A model generated the notes under the pieces. It was not told the origin of the DNA. It worked only from the letters and a program-made list of their open reading frames with translations, and ran no database searches. Positions 1-7,720 of a stretch of 17,799 bases of DNA are shown here, piece after piece. Every line of letters starts with the position of its first letter. The first letter of the stretch is position 1. The translations under genes and the position numbers were made by a program. The stretch is taken from contig JAFUDW010000158.1 in assembly GCA_017464225.1 (NCBI GenBank), forward strand, positions 1-17,799, given 5' to 3'. The stretch comes from Clostridia bacterium (lineage in GTDB: Bacteria > Bacillota_A > Clostridia > Christensenellales > Aristaeellaceae).

Positions 1-30
1 AGGATTGCACAGCAATCCCGAAAATGGCAA

Positions 31-77
31 GAGACGCCAGATGGAGCTTGCTCCAATCTGACGGCTCTCGCCTTTTT
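31..77 (+). terminator. Probable Rho-independent terminator of a gene left of the window
   Basis: An imperfect hairpin has arms at about 31-46 and 51-69. The GGAG/CTCC apex is followed by an AGAT/ATCT-type block and a GAGA/TCTC base with small bulges. It is followed by GCC and a run of five T (73-77). This reads as a terminator on the plus strand, so a plus-strand gene probably ends just before the window. The bulges lower my confidence. Confidence 0.4.
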
Positions 78-113
78 CATTGGCCTCAGACGGCCTCTTT
101 GCGACATCCTATA

Positions 114-122
114 TGCTATACT
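114..122 (+). promoter_or_regulatory. Possible extended -10 promoter element (TGCTATACT)
   Basis: TGC directly precedes TATACT (117-122), giving an extended -10. No good -35 lies 16-18 bases upstream. A transcript starting near 129 would run into the hairpins at 173-198 and 208-230 without any coding frame. It may therefore be a small-RNA promoter or chance. Confidence 0.2.
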
Positions 123-172
123 GGCGGAAATTGCTTGAAAGTGTCATCAACCTTGTTCGCCGGGATGGGTGT

Positions 173-198
173 CCAGAGGGCCCAAGCGGGCCCTTTGG
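173..198. repeat. Strong inverted repeat (hairpin)
   Basis: An 11-bp stem (173-183 pairing with 188-198, one G-T pair) closes on a 4-nt AAGC loop. The core is GGGCCC on both arms. No T-tract follows on either strand, so it is not a standard terminator. It lies 3' of the giant gene on the minus strand, after that gene's own terminator. Confidence 0.5.
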
Positions 199-207
199 CG
201 CGGGTTT

Positions 208-230
208 ATAAGGGCCGCGGAGGCCCTTAT
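208..230. repeat. Perfect 9-bp inverted repeat (hairpin)
   Basis: ATAAGGGCC (208-216) pairs perfectly with GGCCCTTAT (222-230) around a 5-nt GCGGA loop. No flanking T-tract is present apart from the three T at 205-207. It may serve as an extra 3' stabilising or back-up termination structure for the minus-strand gene, or belong to a short RNA read from the plus strand. Confidence 0.45.
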
Positions 231-280
231 CATCCCCGTCAAATTTCTATTTGTATAATTTTAATCAGGAATCAGTATCA

Positions 281-312
281 AAAGCGCCGGCCGGAGCGTT
301 TGCTCCGGCCGG
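281..312 (-). terminator. Rho-independent terminator of the giant secreted-protein gene
   Basis: Read on the minus strand, this is a perfect 11-bp GC-rich stem (312-302 pairing with 297-287) with a 4-nt loop. It is followed by GC and a short TTTT run (284-281). It sits 25 bases after the stop codon at 337-339, where a terminator for that gene belongs. Confidence 0.75.
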
Positions 313-336
313 GGTATTTGGGTTATAGGTTAGGAA

Positions 337-3300
337 TCAGCGTTCTACGATCACCACATTCGGGTCGCCGTCAAACGCGTTGCCCACATCCAGGCCTGCG
401 GGGATCACGGCGGCGATGATCTCGCTGTCCGCAAAGGCGCGGTCGCCCACGACGGTCACGCCGCTGGGGATGATGACCTCCTGGGCGCCGGTGCCCGCAA
501 AGGCTTCAGCGTCGATCTCGGTCAGCGCGCCGGGCAGCACCAGTACGCGGCTTGGATCAATCACGGCGATGACGGCATTCGCCCATCCGGCCTCATAGCC
601 AGGGCACCAAGTGCCGAGACTGAGCCAATAACGCTTGCCGGCCTCCAGCTGACGGCCGTCGCTCGCCTGACCGGCGTCCAGCACATAGGTGCCGGGCTCC
701 TCGAAATCGTAGTTGAACAGCACGCCGCCGTCCTCGTCGGCCACCATGACCTTGTACCACTGCGTGTTGGCAACGCCGGTAAAGGTGAAGGTGGGCATAT
801 CGCCCGCGTTCACAATGCGATCCACGGTCAGGTTCACCTGCCCCATCTCGCCCTTGGAGATGGTGGTCAGGCTTTCGGTTCCGACGCTCTGCCAGCCGCT
901 GCCATAATCAGCCTCGGCGGTCAATACGTAGGCGCCGACCGGCCAGGTATTCACCAAGGAGCCAGCCATAGAGGAACCGTTGTTGTTCTCCGCCCTATCC
1001 ATCTCGTCGCCGTCAAAGGTCATGATAACGCGCACGCCGTTTGCGCCGGGAGCGTACAGGCTGAAGTTCAAGCTCTCGCCGATATACAGATGCGACGTCT
1101 CCGTCCTGAATGTCACGGCAGCGCTTTCGGTCACGGTAAACTTATAATCTTCGATCCGGTCGGTATCGCCCCAATCGTAGCCCGGCGCGCCAAAGTGCGC
1201 GTTTACGTAGTATTCGCCGGGCGCCAAATCTGCAGTGGCAATGCTCACAGTGAAGGGACCCGTCATACCATAAGTATCCACGCCAAGCACATCATTCCAA
1301 TCCGGATCCTTCACATCCATGTTGTACCATACAGCATGCTCCACCTCCGGCACGCTGACGGTCAGGATCTCGCCGCGGGCAAGACTGTGCGCGGACAGCG
1401 TCAACTCTCCGGGCCAAATGGGGCCGTAGCTTGTGACATCCACCTGCACCTCGTTGCTGATGGGGCCCCAATCATTGGCGCTCTCATCATAGGCCTGGGC
1501 GAAGAAGATATACCGTCCGCCGCCTCCGCGGTCATAGCCCACTTCCAGATAACCGTTTTCGTCCAGATCGAGGCGGCCGCTCATGTCCTCGTCCCACTCA
1601 TTGCCGTTCCACAGGCGCACGCGCCGATAACCGGGCGCTGAAACAGTGATGACGAAGTCCGTTGCGGACTGCACCTCCGTCGTTTCGCTTTCCCCGTTGA
1701 CGGTGATGGATATGCTTCCCGTCTGCGCGGGCTGCGCCATCACGGGAACGCGCGCCCACGCGTTGGCGCCATCGGTGCCATAGGCATCCAGCCATACGTT
1801 GATCTGATAGGAATTGCCTTCCGCAAGCAGATCCCCGGGCACGGTGAACTGGGAGGCGAGCTCATTGTTATTCCTATCCCAGAAGGCAACCTGATTCCAA
1901 GTTTCGGTATCGGAAACGTTCACATTCCAGTACCAGTCCGCCTGCTCCAGGCCGCTCACGGTGAAGGTCAGATCCTGGCCAGCAACCGCATAGCTCGGCG
2001 CGTCAATCACGGGTTTATCGATCTCACGGATCGCGTAGCTGGTCAAATGCTTATGCTCGCTTTCGATCAGCTCGTTCCCGTTCTCGTCATAGGCAACGCA
2101 CCAGAAGTGGAAGTCCGCGTTGCAATACTCATAAGTCGCGCGCACGCCGTTGTTGTTCGCCCAGAAATCATTTCCCCACAGGCCGTCGTCGTTATAGAAG
2201 CGGAAGAAGGCCGCGCCGGGATAGTACGCGCTGACTTCAAAGTTTTCGTGCCGCACACCCTCGGTGGCGCTGACGAGGAAGGTCATCCCCGCAGCGGGCT
2301 CGGTGACGGTAAAGTAATCGCCCTGGGCACCATTGCCGTTATAGCCTTGCTCGCCCATGTAGTACACGTCCACATAGTACCGGCCGGGCTCCAATTCGCT
2401 TGTGGCAACGGCGACGGTAATCGCCTGATCAGAGGCCTTCAGCGAATTGAAATACCGCTCTCCCACATTCTCCTCTTGGACACGCAGGTGATATTCGCTC
2501 GTATTTTCAGCCGCTCCCAGGGTAACGTTCAGGAATTCGCCGCGGACGACCTCGTGCTTATCCAGGGTAATGGTGCCGGTCTTGGCCCGACCGACGCTGC
2601 TGACGCTGACGCGAACAGCGGCGCTGGCGGCGCTCCAGTTGTATTCATCCCAGTTTTTGCCATCCACCAGCGTATCATAGGTGGCTTCAACGAATACGGC
2701 GTACTCGCCGCCATCCAGGCGATAGCCCCAGTCCACGTGCCCGTTCTCATCCAGGAAATTGCTGTCCTGGTAATCCCAACCGTTGGTCCACAGGCGAATG
2801 AGCGTGGCGTTGGGCGCGTCAATCGCGATCATGAATTCCTGCTGCGCCTGCACGCTGACGGGCGTGGTGCCACCGTTGACGGTCAATGTAAGCTGATCAG
2901 AAACATTATCGCCCTGCACGTATACGCTGGCCTGGGCTCCTTCGCCCTCCTTTCCATAGGCTTCAATGCGCATATTGATCCAATACGCATGGCCGGCGAT
3001 CAGCTTGTCCGCGGGCATGGTGAAGGCGGTCTCACCGTTATACTCGTTCTTATTCCACTGAATCAGTCTTGTTCCGATGGTCTGATCGTTCAGCTCGATC
3101 CACCACCACTGGTCGGCGCGCTCCAGGCCGTCCACCGTAAAGGTCAAAGCCTGGCCGGGCTGGATGATGGGATCCACATGGATCACCGGCGCTTCCAGCG
3201 TGCCGTTCGATGTCACGTGCATGGCGATGGGATCGCTGGTGGCCAGCACGTTGTCCTCCGCGTCATAGGCCGCGCAGTAAATAGACTCGAACCGGAGCTC

Positions 3301-6300
3301 CAGCTCAAATTCCTCGCTGAGGAAACCGTCCTGGCCGCCGTACCAGAACTCTTCATCGTTGACGAAGACGCGGAAATGATCGGCGCCTGCATAATAAGCG
3401 CTGACGCCAAATACGTCATGGATCACGCCCACGGTACGGCTGGCGCGGAAGGTCATGCCATCGGCGGGCGGAGCTACGGTAAAGAATCCGGTATCCGTGC
3501 CTTCGCTGTCCCAGCCTGGCTCCGAATCGTACCAGACGCTCACAAAGTACCGGTTATCAGGCTCCAGCCTCACGGTGCTCAGGAAGGCGATAAAGTCCTC
3601 CGATTCACGATCGTAGACAGAGAAGGTATATTCGTTCCAGTCCTGATCGTAAATGCGGATATGGTATCCCTGAACATGATCCACGGTCTGCACATATACG
3701 GGCAGCAGATCGCCGCGGCCCACAGCGCCGGTCAGCTCCCGCTCCGGATCCGAGGGATCCATCAGCGTTACCGTGCCGGGCTGAACACGTCCCTGGCTGT
3801 CGGCATGGACGGTCACGATATTGGTGACGCCCGTCCAATTGACGCTGCTGTCATCCCAATCCCAGGTCTCAAAATCGATATCGTCCGAGCTGATCAGGGC
3901 GTAAAGCTGATGATCGCCGCTTTCTACGCTGTTTATAAAACGCACGACACCGTCTTCGCCCACCTCATGCAAGGAGTAACCTTCATTGTAGAAATTGACC
4001 ACCGTAGCGCCAGGCGCGGTGATGACAACGCTGAAATCCTCATGCGATTCCAGGCTGTCCAGCCCTTCGGTTTTGCCGTTGACCGTCAGGGTGCCGGCCT
4101 CCGCCAGATCTCCGGTCACCAGCACGCTTTTGTTCACGGAGGTGCCGTCATATCCGTACTTTTCAGCGTAAACGTTGATATCGTACACGTGTCCCGATAT
4201 CAGCTGCGCAGCCGGCACGGTAAAGGTATCGGTGGGCTGGCTGTCGTCCGAGGTAAAGCGGGCGATCTCATCGCCATAGCCGGGCGTATTGTCGCACACG
4301 CGGATATCATACCAAAGATCAGCCGTTTCCAGATTGGTCACGGTAAATGCCAGATCCTGATCCTTGCCCACGGCGGAAGGCGCGTTGATGGTAAGATCAA
4401 AGGATCCCTCAGAGCTCACGCTGACATGCACAATGTTGCTCCTGACAGGCTCATCGCGATCAGGGAAATATGCCAGGGCGTAAAAATCATATTCGCCGCC
4501 GTTGCTCAGGCGCTCGCGGCGGAAGAACCGGTCCCTTCCCTCTTCGGCATACTGTTCATCATTATAGAACAGCTCAAAACGCTCCGCGCCCGGGGCGTAG
4601 CCGCTGAGATTGAATTCCTCGCCCGAAACGGTACCGGTCTTGCCGACGGTGATGAACACCTCGGGCAGCGCTTCTTCGGGCTCCTCCACGGTAAACACGA
4701 AGAAGGACGCGCCGCTGTACATGCCCTCGGCGTGGCTTTCCACCGTCATGCGGTAGGTGCCGGGCGTCAGGTACGCGGTGGGCACCAGCACGGTTCTGCC
4801 GACGCCGTCCTCAAACTCGCTGCTGTCAAACCAGTTATCGCCGAGATCGTCCGGATAGACCCAAACGCCATCAGCCCGCTCGTCAAGCTCGGTAATGGTG
4901 ACGCGCAGGTATTCGCCCTGCTTCACGGCGGTGGATTCCACGGTGAATTCAGGGTTCTCCAGCATTCCAGTGCTGCTGGTCGTGACGATCACGGTATTGC
5001 TGTAGTGGCCGTCCCAGTTGAGGTTTTCAAACTCGGTATCCTCATCCACTTCGCCGTAGTACGCCTGGGCGAAGGTCGGATAGCTGGTAACCTCAAAGAG
5101 TTGATAGAAGGGATCGCCGCCAAAGCGCACCAGGCCCTGCTCCTTCCATTCCTCCCACTGGCCGTAATAGTTGAGGTATTCCCAATCGTAATGTCCAAAT
5201 TTGAGGCGGATGGCGGTGGCGCCCTCCGGGATCTCAACGGTGGTCAAGAATTTCGAGCGGATCGGCACCTGCGCGGCGGTATCGGAACCGGCCACGTGGA
5301 TCTTGAGCGCTTCGTCCGCCGCCTCGCCGGGAATGGAGTAATAGCGCTCCGACTGAGCGGAGCCGTATCCCGGGGCGGACGCCATCGCAAAAATGCTATA
5401 GTTTTTGCCCGCCTTGATCAGGCTGCCGGGAATGGTCACCTGTTTGCCGTCTCCCATCAGCTCCGTCTCTTCGGGGTCGTTCAGCGGATCCAGAGAGCGT
5501 TGGTACTGCTTCTCAAGAATGACTGAATAATCGCCTTCAAAATCATCCTCCATCAGATAGAAAGAGTAATAGATATTGGGCGTGATTTCATCCGCGTTGG
5601 TCGCCTTGGGCACAGTGACCGTTACATCCTGCCCGGGCGTAAGCGTTTCGGGAAGACTGACCGAAAGCTGAATCTGTCCGGCCTGCGCCACGGCAAAGGA
5701 CTTGGCCGGTACGTTCACCATGCGGCCGTCGGGATATACGATCGTGGCGTCGGCGCTGTACGTACCGGGCTGATCAAGGCCGGTACGGATCCAGCCGTAG
5801 CCGCCGTCCCAATTCCAGGTATCGGCGTTGGCGTTGATCACGATCTTATCCGCGCCGGGAGCCACAATGGAGGCGTTCACGGCGTTGCCAAGCTGTACCG
5901 TGGAGGGCACGGTCAGATAATAGCTGCCTTCCGCAGGCGCGGCGCTCAGCACGGTGAGCAGGGAGTACCGCGTACGGTTGGTATACTTTTCACCGGTGCC
6001 GATGGCCGTTAGTTGGATCATATAGATGCCCGGCTCGCTGAATGCGGACGCCGGAATGGTGTACGCGCCGGCAGCGACGTTTTCGACGTCCTTGTAAACG
6101 CATACGTCCTGCTCAATGCTGTACAGCTTTACCTCCAGATGATCCAGGTAGTAGCTGTACGGCTTGATGGTGAAGGTAAAGCCTTCGCCCGGCAAAAGCC
6201 ATTCCCGATAGCCTTCAGCTTCCTCATCCCAAGCAGGCCAGCCGGGATCCTGTACTTCCTCGTCCTCAGCCAGCGCCGTCAGCCCTGCGCACAGCAGCAG

Positions 6301-6354
6301 CGCCAGCGCAGCCAACAGGCAAACCAGGCTTCGGGTCAGATGGGTTTTCTTCAT
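337..6354 (-). CDS. Giant secreted Ig-like-repeat protein with LRR_5 tail
   Basis: This is an uncharacterised 2005-residue exported protein. Residues 1-29 form a Sec signal peptide (lysines, hydrophobic core, ALA before the cut). The mature chain is acidic and rich in Trp/Tyr. By eye it divides into about nineteen Ig-like beta domains of 85-115 residues in a repeating A-B-C-D order: one D-like domain (about 50-137), ABCD (138-556), ABCD (557-960), ABCD (961-1350), ABCD (1351-1741), then A-B (1742-1932). Residues 1933-2005 resemble two to three BspA-type LRR_5 units. I see no LPXTG motif, SLH domain, dockerin, transmembrane segment or catalytic domain, so it probably works as an adhesin, scaffold or matrix protein, released or held non-covalently. 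The ATG at 6354 has AAGGAG at 6369-6364. It has its own promoter and terminator. The export and repeat calls are firm; the function is unknown. Confidence 0.85.
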   Translation of the reverse strand: MKKTHLTRSLVCLLAALALLLCAGLTALAEDEEVQDPGWPAWDEEAEGYREWLLPGEGFTFTIKPYSYYLDHLEVKLYSIEQDVCVYKDVENVAAGAYTIPASAFSEPGIYMIQLTAIGTGEKYTNRTRYSLLTVLSAAPAEGSYYLTVPSTVQLGNAVNASIVAPGADKIVINANADTWNWDGGYGWIRTGLDQPGTYSADATIVYPDGRMVNVPAKSFAVAQAGQIQLSVSLPETLTPGQDVTVTVPKATNADEITPNIYYSFYLMEDDFEGDYSVILEKQYQRSLDPLNDPEETELMGDGKQVTIPGSLIKAGKNYSIFAMASAPGYGSAQSERYYSIPGEAADEALKIHVAGSDTAAQVPIRSKFLTTVEIPEGATAIRLKFGHYDWEYLNYYGQWEEWKEQGLVRFGGDPFYQLFEVTSYPTFAQAYYGEVDEDTEFENLNWDGHYSNTVIVTTSSTGMLENPEFTVESTAVKQGEYLRVTITELDERADGVWVYPDDLGDNWFDSSEFEDGVGRTVLVPTAYLTPGTYRMTVESHAEGMYSGASFFVFTVEEPEEALPEVFITVGKTGTVSGEEFNLSGYAPGAERFELFYNDEQYAEEGRDRFFRRERLSNGGEYDFYALAYFPDRDEPVRSNIVHVSVSSEGSFDLTINAPSAVGKDQDLAFTVTNLETADLWYDIRVCDNTPGYGDEIARFTSDDSQPTDTFTVPAAQLISGHVYDINVYAEKYGYDGTSVNKSVLVTGDLAEAGTLTVNGKTEGLDSLESHEDFSVVITAPGATVVNFYNEGYSLHEVGEDGVVRFINSVESGDHQLYALISSDDIDFETWDWDDSSVNWTGVTNIVTVHADSQGRVQPGTVTLMDPSDPERELTGAVGRGDLLPVYVQTVDHVQGYHIRIYDQDWNEYTFSVYDRESEDFIAFLSTVRLEPDNRYFVSVWYDSEPGWDSEGTDTGFFTVAPPADGMTFRASRTVGVIHDVFGVSAYYAGADHFRVFVNDEEFWYGGQDGFLSEEFELELRFESIYCAAYDAEDNVLATSDPIAMHVTSNGTLEAPVIHVDPIIQPGQALTFTVDGLERADQWWWIELNDQTIGTRLIQWNKNEYNGETAFTMPADKLIAGHAYWINMRIEAYGKEGEGAQASVYVQGDNVSDQLTLTVNGGTTPVSVQAQQEFMIAIDAPNATLIRLWTNGWDYQDSNFLDENGHVDWGYRLDGGEYAVFVEATYDTLVDGKNWDEYNWSAASAAVRVSVSSVGRAKTGTITLDKHEVVRGEFLNVTLGAAENTSEYHLRVQEENVGERYFNSLKASDQAITVAVATSELEPGRYYVDVYYMGEQGYNGNGAQGDYFTVTEPAAGMTFLVSATEGVRHENFEVSAYYPGAAFFRFYNDDGLWGNDFWANNNGVRATYEYCNADFHFWCVAYDENGNELIESEHKHLTSYAIREIDKPVIDAPSYAVAGQDLTFTVSGLEQADWYWNVNVSDTETWNQVAFWDRNNNELASQFTVPGDLLAEGNSYQINVWLDAYGTDGANAWARVPVMAQPAQTGSISITVNGESETTEVQSATDFVITVSAPGYRRVRLWNGNEWDEDMSGRLDLDENGYLEVGYDRGGGGRYIFFAQAYDESANDWGPISNEVQVDVTSYGPIWPGELTLSAHSLARGEILTVSVPEVEHAVWYNMDVKDPDWNDVLGVDTYGMTGPFTVSIATADLAPGEYYVNAHFGAPGYDWGDTDRIEDYKFTVTESAAVTFRTETSHLYIGESLNFSLYAPGANGVRVIMTFDGDEMDRAENNNGSSMAGSLVNTWPVGAYVLTAEADYGSGWQSVGTESLTTISKGEMGQVNLTVDRIVNAGDMPTFTFTGVANTQWYKVMVADEDGGVLFNYDFEEPGTYVLDAGQASDGRQLEAGKRYWLSLGTWCPGYEAGWANAVIAVIDPSRVLVLPGALTEIDAEAFAGTGAQEVIIPSGVTVVGDRAFADSEIIAAVIPAGLDVGNAFDGDPNVVIVER
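340..558 (-). repeat. C-terminal LRR_5 (BspA-like) tail of the giant protein
   Basis: This covers residues 1933-2005. LPGALTEIDAEAFAGT, IIPSGVTVVGDRAFADS and a degenerate third unit (VIPAGLDVGNAFDGD) follow the I-P-x-G-x-x-x-I-x-x-x-A-F pattern of LRR_5 repeats. The same repeat type makes up the C-terminal half of the secreted protein at 12049-13032. The last unit is shortened and the protein stops a few residues later. Confidence 0.65.
559..1131 (-). repeat. Final partial supermodule (A-B only)
   Basis: This covers residues 1742-1932. An A-type domain (SLYAPGANGVRV) and a B-type domain (FTFTGVANTQWYKV, then LEAGKRYWLSLGTWCPGY) follow the third full module. The expected C and D domains are replaced by the LRR_5 tail. 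Confidence 0.6.
1132..4686 (-). repeat. Three tandem ~1.2-kb A-B-C-D supermodules
   Basis: These cover residues 557-1741, with modules starting at residues 557, 961 and 1351 (spacing 404 then 390; DNA starts 4686, 3474, 2304). Recurrent signatures mark each position. A: AAGMTF then VSAYYPGA and a YDEN-like end. B: PGQ.LTFTV.GLE.AD then FT.PA..L..GH.Y.INV.A..YG. C: LTVNG then ITAPGAT..R.W and LDENG. D: GT.TL then RGE.L.V and LEPG.YYV.V, ending FTV. Divergence is high, so these are old protein-level repeats, not recent DNA duplications. Confidence 0.75.
4687..5943 (-). repeat. Diverged first A-B-C-D supermodule of the giant protein
   Basis: This encodes residues 138-556. Segments align by eye with the later modules: A (APGA.KIVI), B (L.PGQDVTVTV, then IPGSLIKAGKNY), C (EGATAIRLKF, then Y.QLFEV) and D (VKQGEYLRVTI, then LTPGTYRMTV). 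Similarity is weaker than among the downstream copies, suggesting an older duplication. Confidence 0.6.
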
Positions 6355-6422
6355 GAAGCGCGTCTCCTTTCAAAATACCGTTCAGTATTGTGATTTTTGG
6401 AAAAGCAATTTATACCAAATCA

Positions 6423-6451
6423 ATTATATTTTTTTACACAGTAAAAGTCAA
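6423..6451 (-). promoter_or_regulatory. Sigma-A promoter of the giant secreted-protein gene
   Basis: On the minus strand, TTGACT (6451-6446) and a perfect TATAAT (6428-6423) are separated by exactly 17 bases. The spacer is A/T-rich, with seven A just before the -10. Transcription should start near 6416, giving a leader of about 60 bases. The leader contains a short AATAC/GTATT inverted repeat upstream of the Shine-Dalgarno site. Confidence 0.8.
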
Positions 6452-6477
6452 CATAAGCGTCCCCTGTTTTGGAAAAA

Positions 6478-6494
6478 GTCTTCTGCCAGAAGAC
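6478..6494. promoter_or_regulatory. Perfect 17-bp palindrome upstream of the giant-gene promoter
   Basis: GTCTTCTG (6478-6485) and CAGAAGAC (6487-6494) form an 8-bp perfect inverted repeat around a single C. Its centre is about 70 bases upstream of the expected start of the 337-6354 transcript, a usual place for an activator site. It also directly follows the AlaX terminator, whose T-tract it abuts, so it could be part of that structure. The operator role is inference. Confidence 0.35.
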
Positions 6495-6526
6495 AAAACG
6501 CGGGGGAGCAAGCTCTCCCCCGCGTT
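6495..6526 (-). terminator. Rho-independent terminator after the alaX-like gene
   Basis: A perfect 12-bp stem has arms at 6526-6515 and 6508-6497 and a 6-nt loop. On the minus strand it is followed by TTTTG. It lies about 28 bases after the AlaX stop and separates the HAD-AlaX unit from the giant gene downstream. Confidence 0.8.
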
Positions 6527-6553
6527 GATCGCGCTCGCGCGCGTGCTGCATGA

Positions 6554-7720
6554 TTATAAAATTTCAGGCGCCGCTCCCAGCGACGCGGCGGCCTTCCGCA
6601 GCGCGTCGCCGTCAGGCGCGCTGCCCTGAGCCATATCGGGCTTGCCGCCGCCCCGCCCGCCGCTGAACCGCAACAGCGCCGCCATATCGGCGTCGGCCTG
6701 CGCGCCGCGGGCAAAAACGAGCATGCGTCCGGCCTTATGCGGACAGGATAGGAGCGCTACGGCCCCCGGCTCCCGGGTGAGCTCGGCGGCGGCGTGGAGC
6801 TGCGTTTCATGATCGGCAAATTCCAGATGCCCGGCGTAGATATTGCCCTGTTTTCCCATGCAAAGCGCTTGCAGGGCAGCCTGCGTCAGCCTCACGCTCA
6901 GCTCCCGGCGGGCGGTCTGGACGGCGTCGCGTTCCTTTTGCAGCGCTTCCGCGGCGGTATCAAAATCCGCCGACAGCGCCTGGCTCACCTGCACGGCGCA
7001 GCGCGCGGCCCGCTGTATATAGGCCACCGCGCGCATGCCCGCCACAAAGCACAGCCGCATTTTGCCCCGGGCCGGTGTACTGCTGATCACCTTCACCAGG
7101 CCGATCTGGCCGGTGGACGCCGGATGGGTGCCGCCGCAGGCCACCATTTCATAATCGCCCATGGCCACCACGCGCACGTGCTCAGTGACCGTGGGGCGCT
7201 TGCGCAGGGGCAGGCGGCTCAGCTCCTCCGCCTCCGGAAACCAGCAGCGGATAGGATCATCCTGCTGCACGCGCCGGTTGACCAGCGTTTCCAGCGCGTC
7301 GATTTCCTCCTGGGTCAGGTGCGTGCGGCCGCCGGGCAGATCCATATCGATGGTGCTGTCCTCCCTTCCCAGGTGCAAGCCGATGGTCACGCCGCCGTAC
7401 AGCTGCCAGGCCGCCCCGGCCAGCATATGATCGGCGGCGTGCTGCTGCATATGATCAAAGCGCCGGGGCCAATCGATAACGCCATGTACGGCCTGGCCCA
7501 CGGCAAAGGGCGCATCCGTCCGGTGCCACACCACGCCGTCCTCCACCTCCACGTCGGTGACCGCCGCCGCATTCAGCCTGCCTGTATCAAACGGCTGGCC
7601 GCCGGAAGTAGGATAGAAGGCCGAGCGGTCCAGGGCGATCCAGCCGTCGGAACGCACGTCTGTCACCCAGGCGTCAAATTCCGTTAAATACGCATTATCA
7701 TAATACAGCCGTTCAGTCAT
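6554..7720 (-). CDS. AlaX-type alanyl-tRNA trans-editing protein with DHHA1 domain
   Basis: This is a 388-residue relative of the editing half of alanyl-tRNA synthetase. Such cytoplasmic proteins hydrolyse Ser (or Gly) wrongly attached to tRNA-Ala. The N-terminal barrel (about 1-85) has the family's FYPTSGGQPFDTG stretch. The zinc/editing motifs are H94-xxx-H98 (HAADH) and C195-xxx-H199 (CGGTH). A helical region (about 235-285) leads to a C-terminal DHHA1 domain with FSGGRGGGKPDMAQG (352-366). Length and order match the long AlaX-L class, and there is no synthetase catalytic domain. I chose the ATG at 7720 because GGAGG sits just upstream (7734-7730); a start at 7768 would lie deep in the preceding gene. 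Its first 8 bases overlap the HAD stop, implying translational coupling. Family call firm; exact specificity not visible. Confidence 0.9.
   Translation of the reverse strand: MTERLYYDNAYLTEFDAWVTDVRSDGWIALDRSAFYPTSGGQPFDTGRLNAAAVTDVEVEDGVVWHRTDAPFAVGQAVHGVIDWPRRFDHMQQHAADHMLAGAAWQLYGGVTIGLHLGREDSTIDMDLPGGRTHLTQEEIDALETLVNRRVQQDDPIRCWFPEAEELSRLPLRKRPTVTEHVRVVAMGDYEMVACGGTHPASTGQIGLVKVISSTPARGKMRLCFVAGMRAVAYIQRAARCAVQVSQALSADFDTAAEALQKERDAVQTARRELSVRLTQAALQALCMGKQGNIYAGHLEFADHETQLHAAAELTREPGAVALLSCPHKAGRMLVFARGAQADADMAALLRFSGGRGGGKPDMAQGSAPDGDALRKAAASLGAAPEIL

Larger units (their letters stand above)
1..336. other. Non-coding, hairpin-rich intergenic region
   Basis: I see no credible gene here. 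The stretch holds at least five inverted repeats: 2-18 (7-bp stem, 3-nt loop), 31-69 (imperfect, followed by five T), 173-198 (11-bp stem with one G-T pair), 208-230 (9-bp perfect stem) and 287-312 (11-bp perfect stem). It also has an extended -10-like element at 114-122. The layout fits the meeting point of a plus-strand gene left of the window and the giant minus-strand gene ending at 337. The middle part (about 123-230) could be a small RNA or simply spacer. A reading frame crossing 24-419 on the plus strand runs through all these hairpins and into the antisense of the next gene, so I do not call it. Confidence 0.6.

Noticed and set aside
24..419. A 131-codon plus-strand frame at the left edge
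   Set aside because: It crosses several hairpins and a terminator, overlaps the LRR_5 tail in antisense and has no sensible protein features.
2047..5526. A 1159-codon open frame on the plus strand, antisense to the giant protein gene
   Set aside because: It is codon-aligned with the minus-strand gene and stays open because that gene does not use TTA, CTA or TCA codons there. It has no ribosome binding site, signal or recognisable domain, and the minus strand encodes clear repeats.
6794..7687. A 297-codon plus-strand frame antisense to the AlaX gene
   Set aside because: It is codon-aligned antisense of a clear AlaX/DHHA1 gene and has the biased His/Gln/Ala-rich composition typical of antisense shadows.
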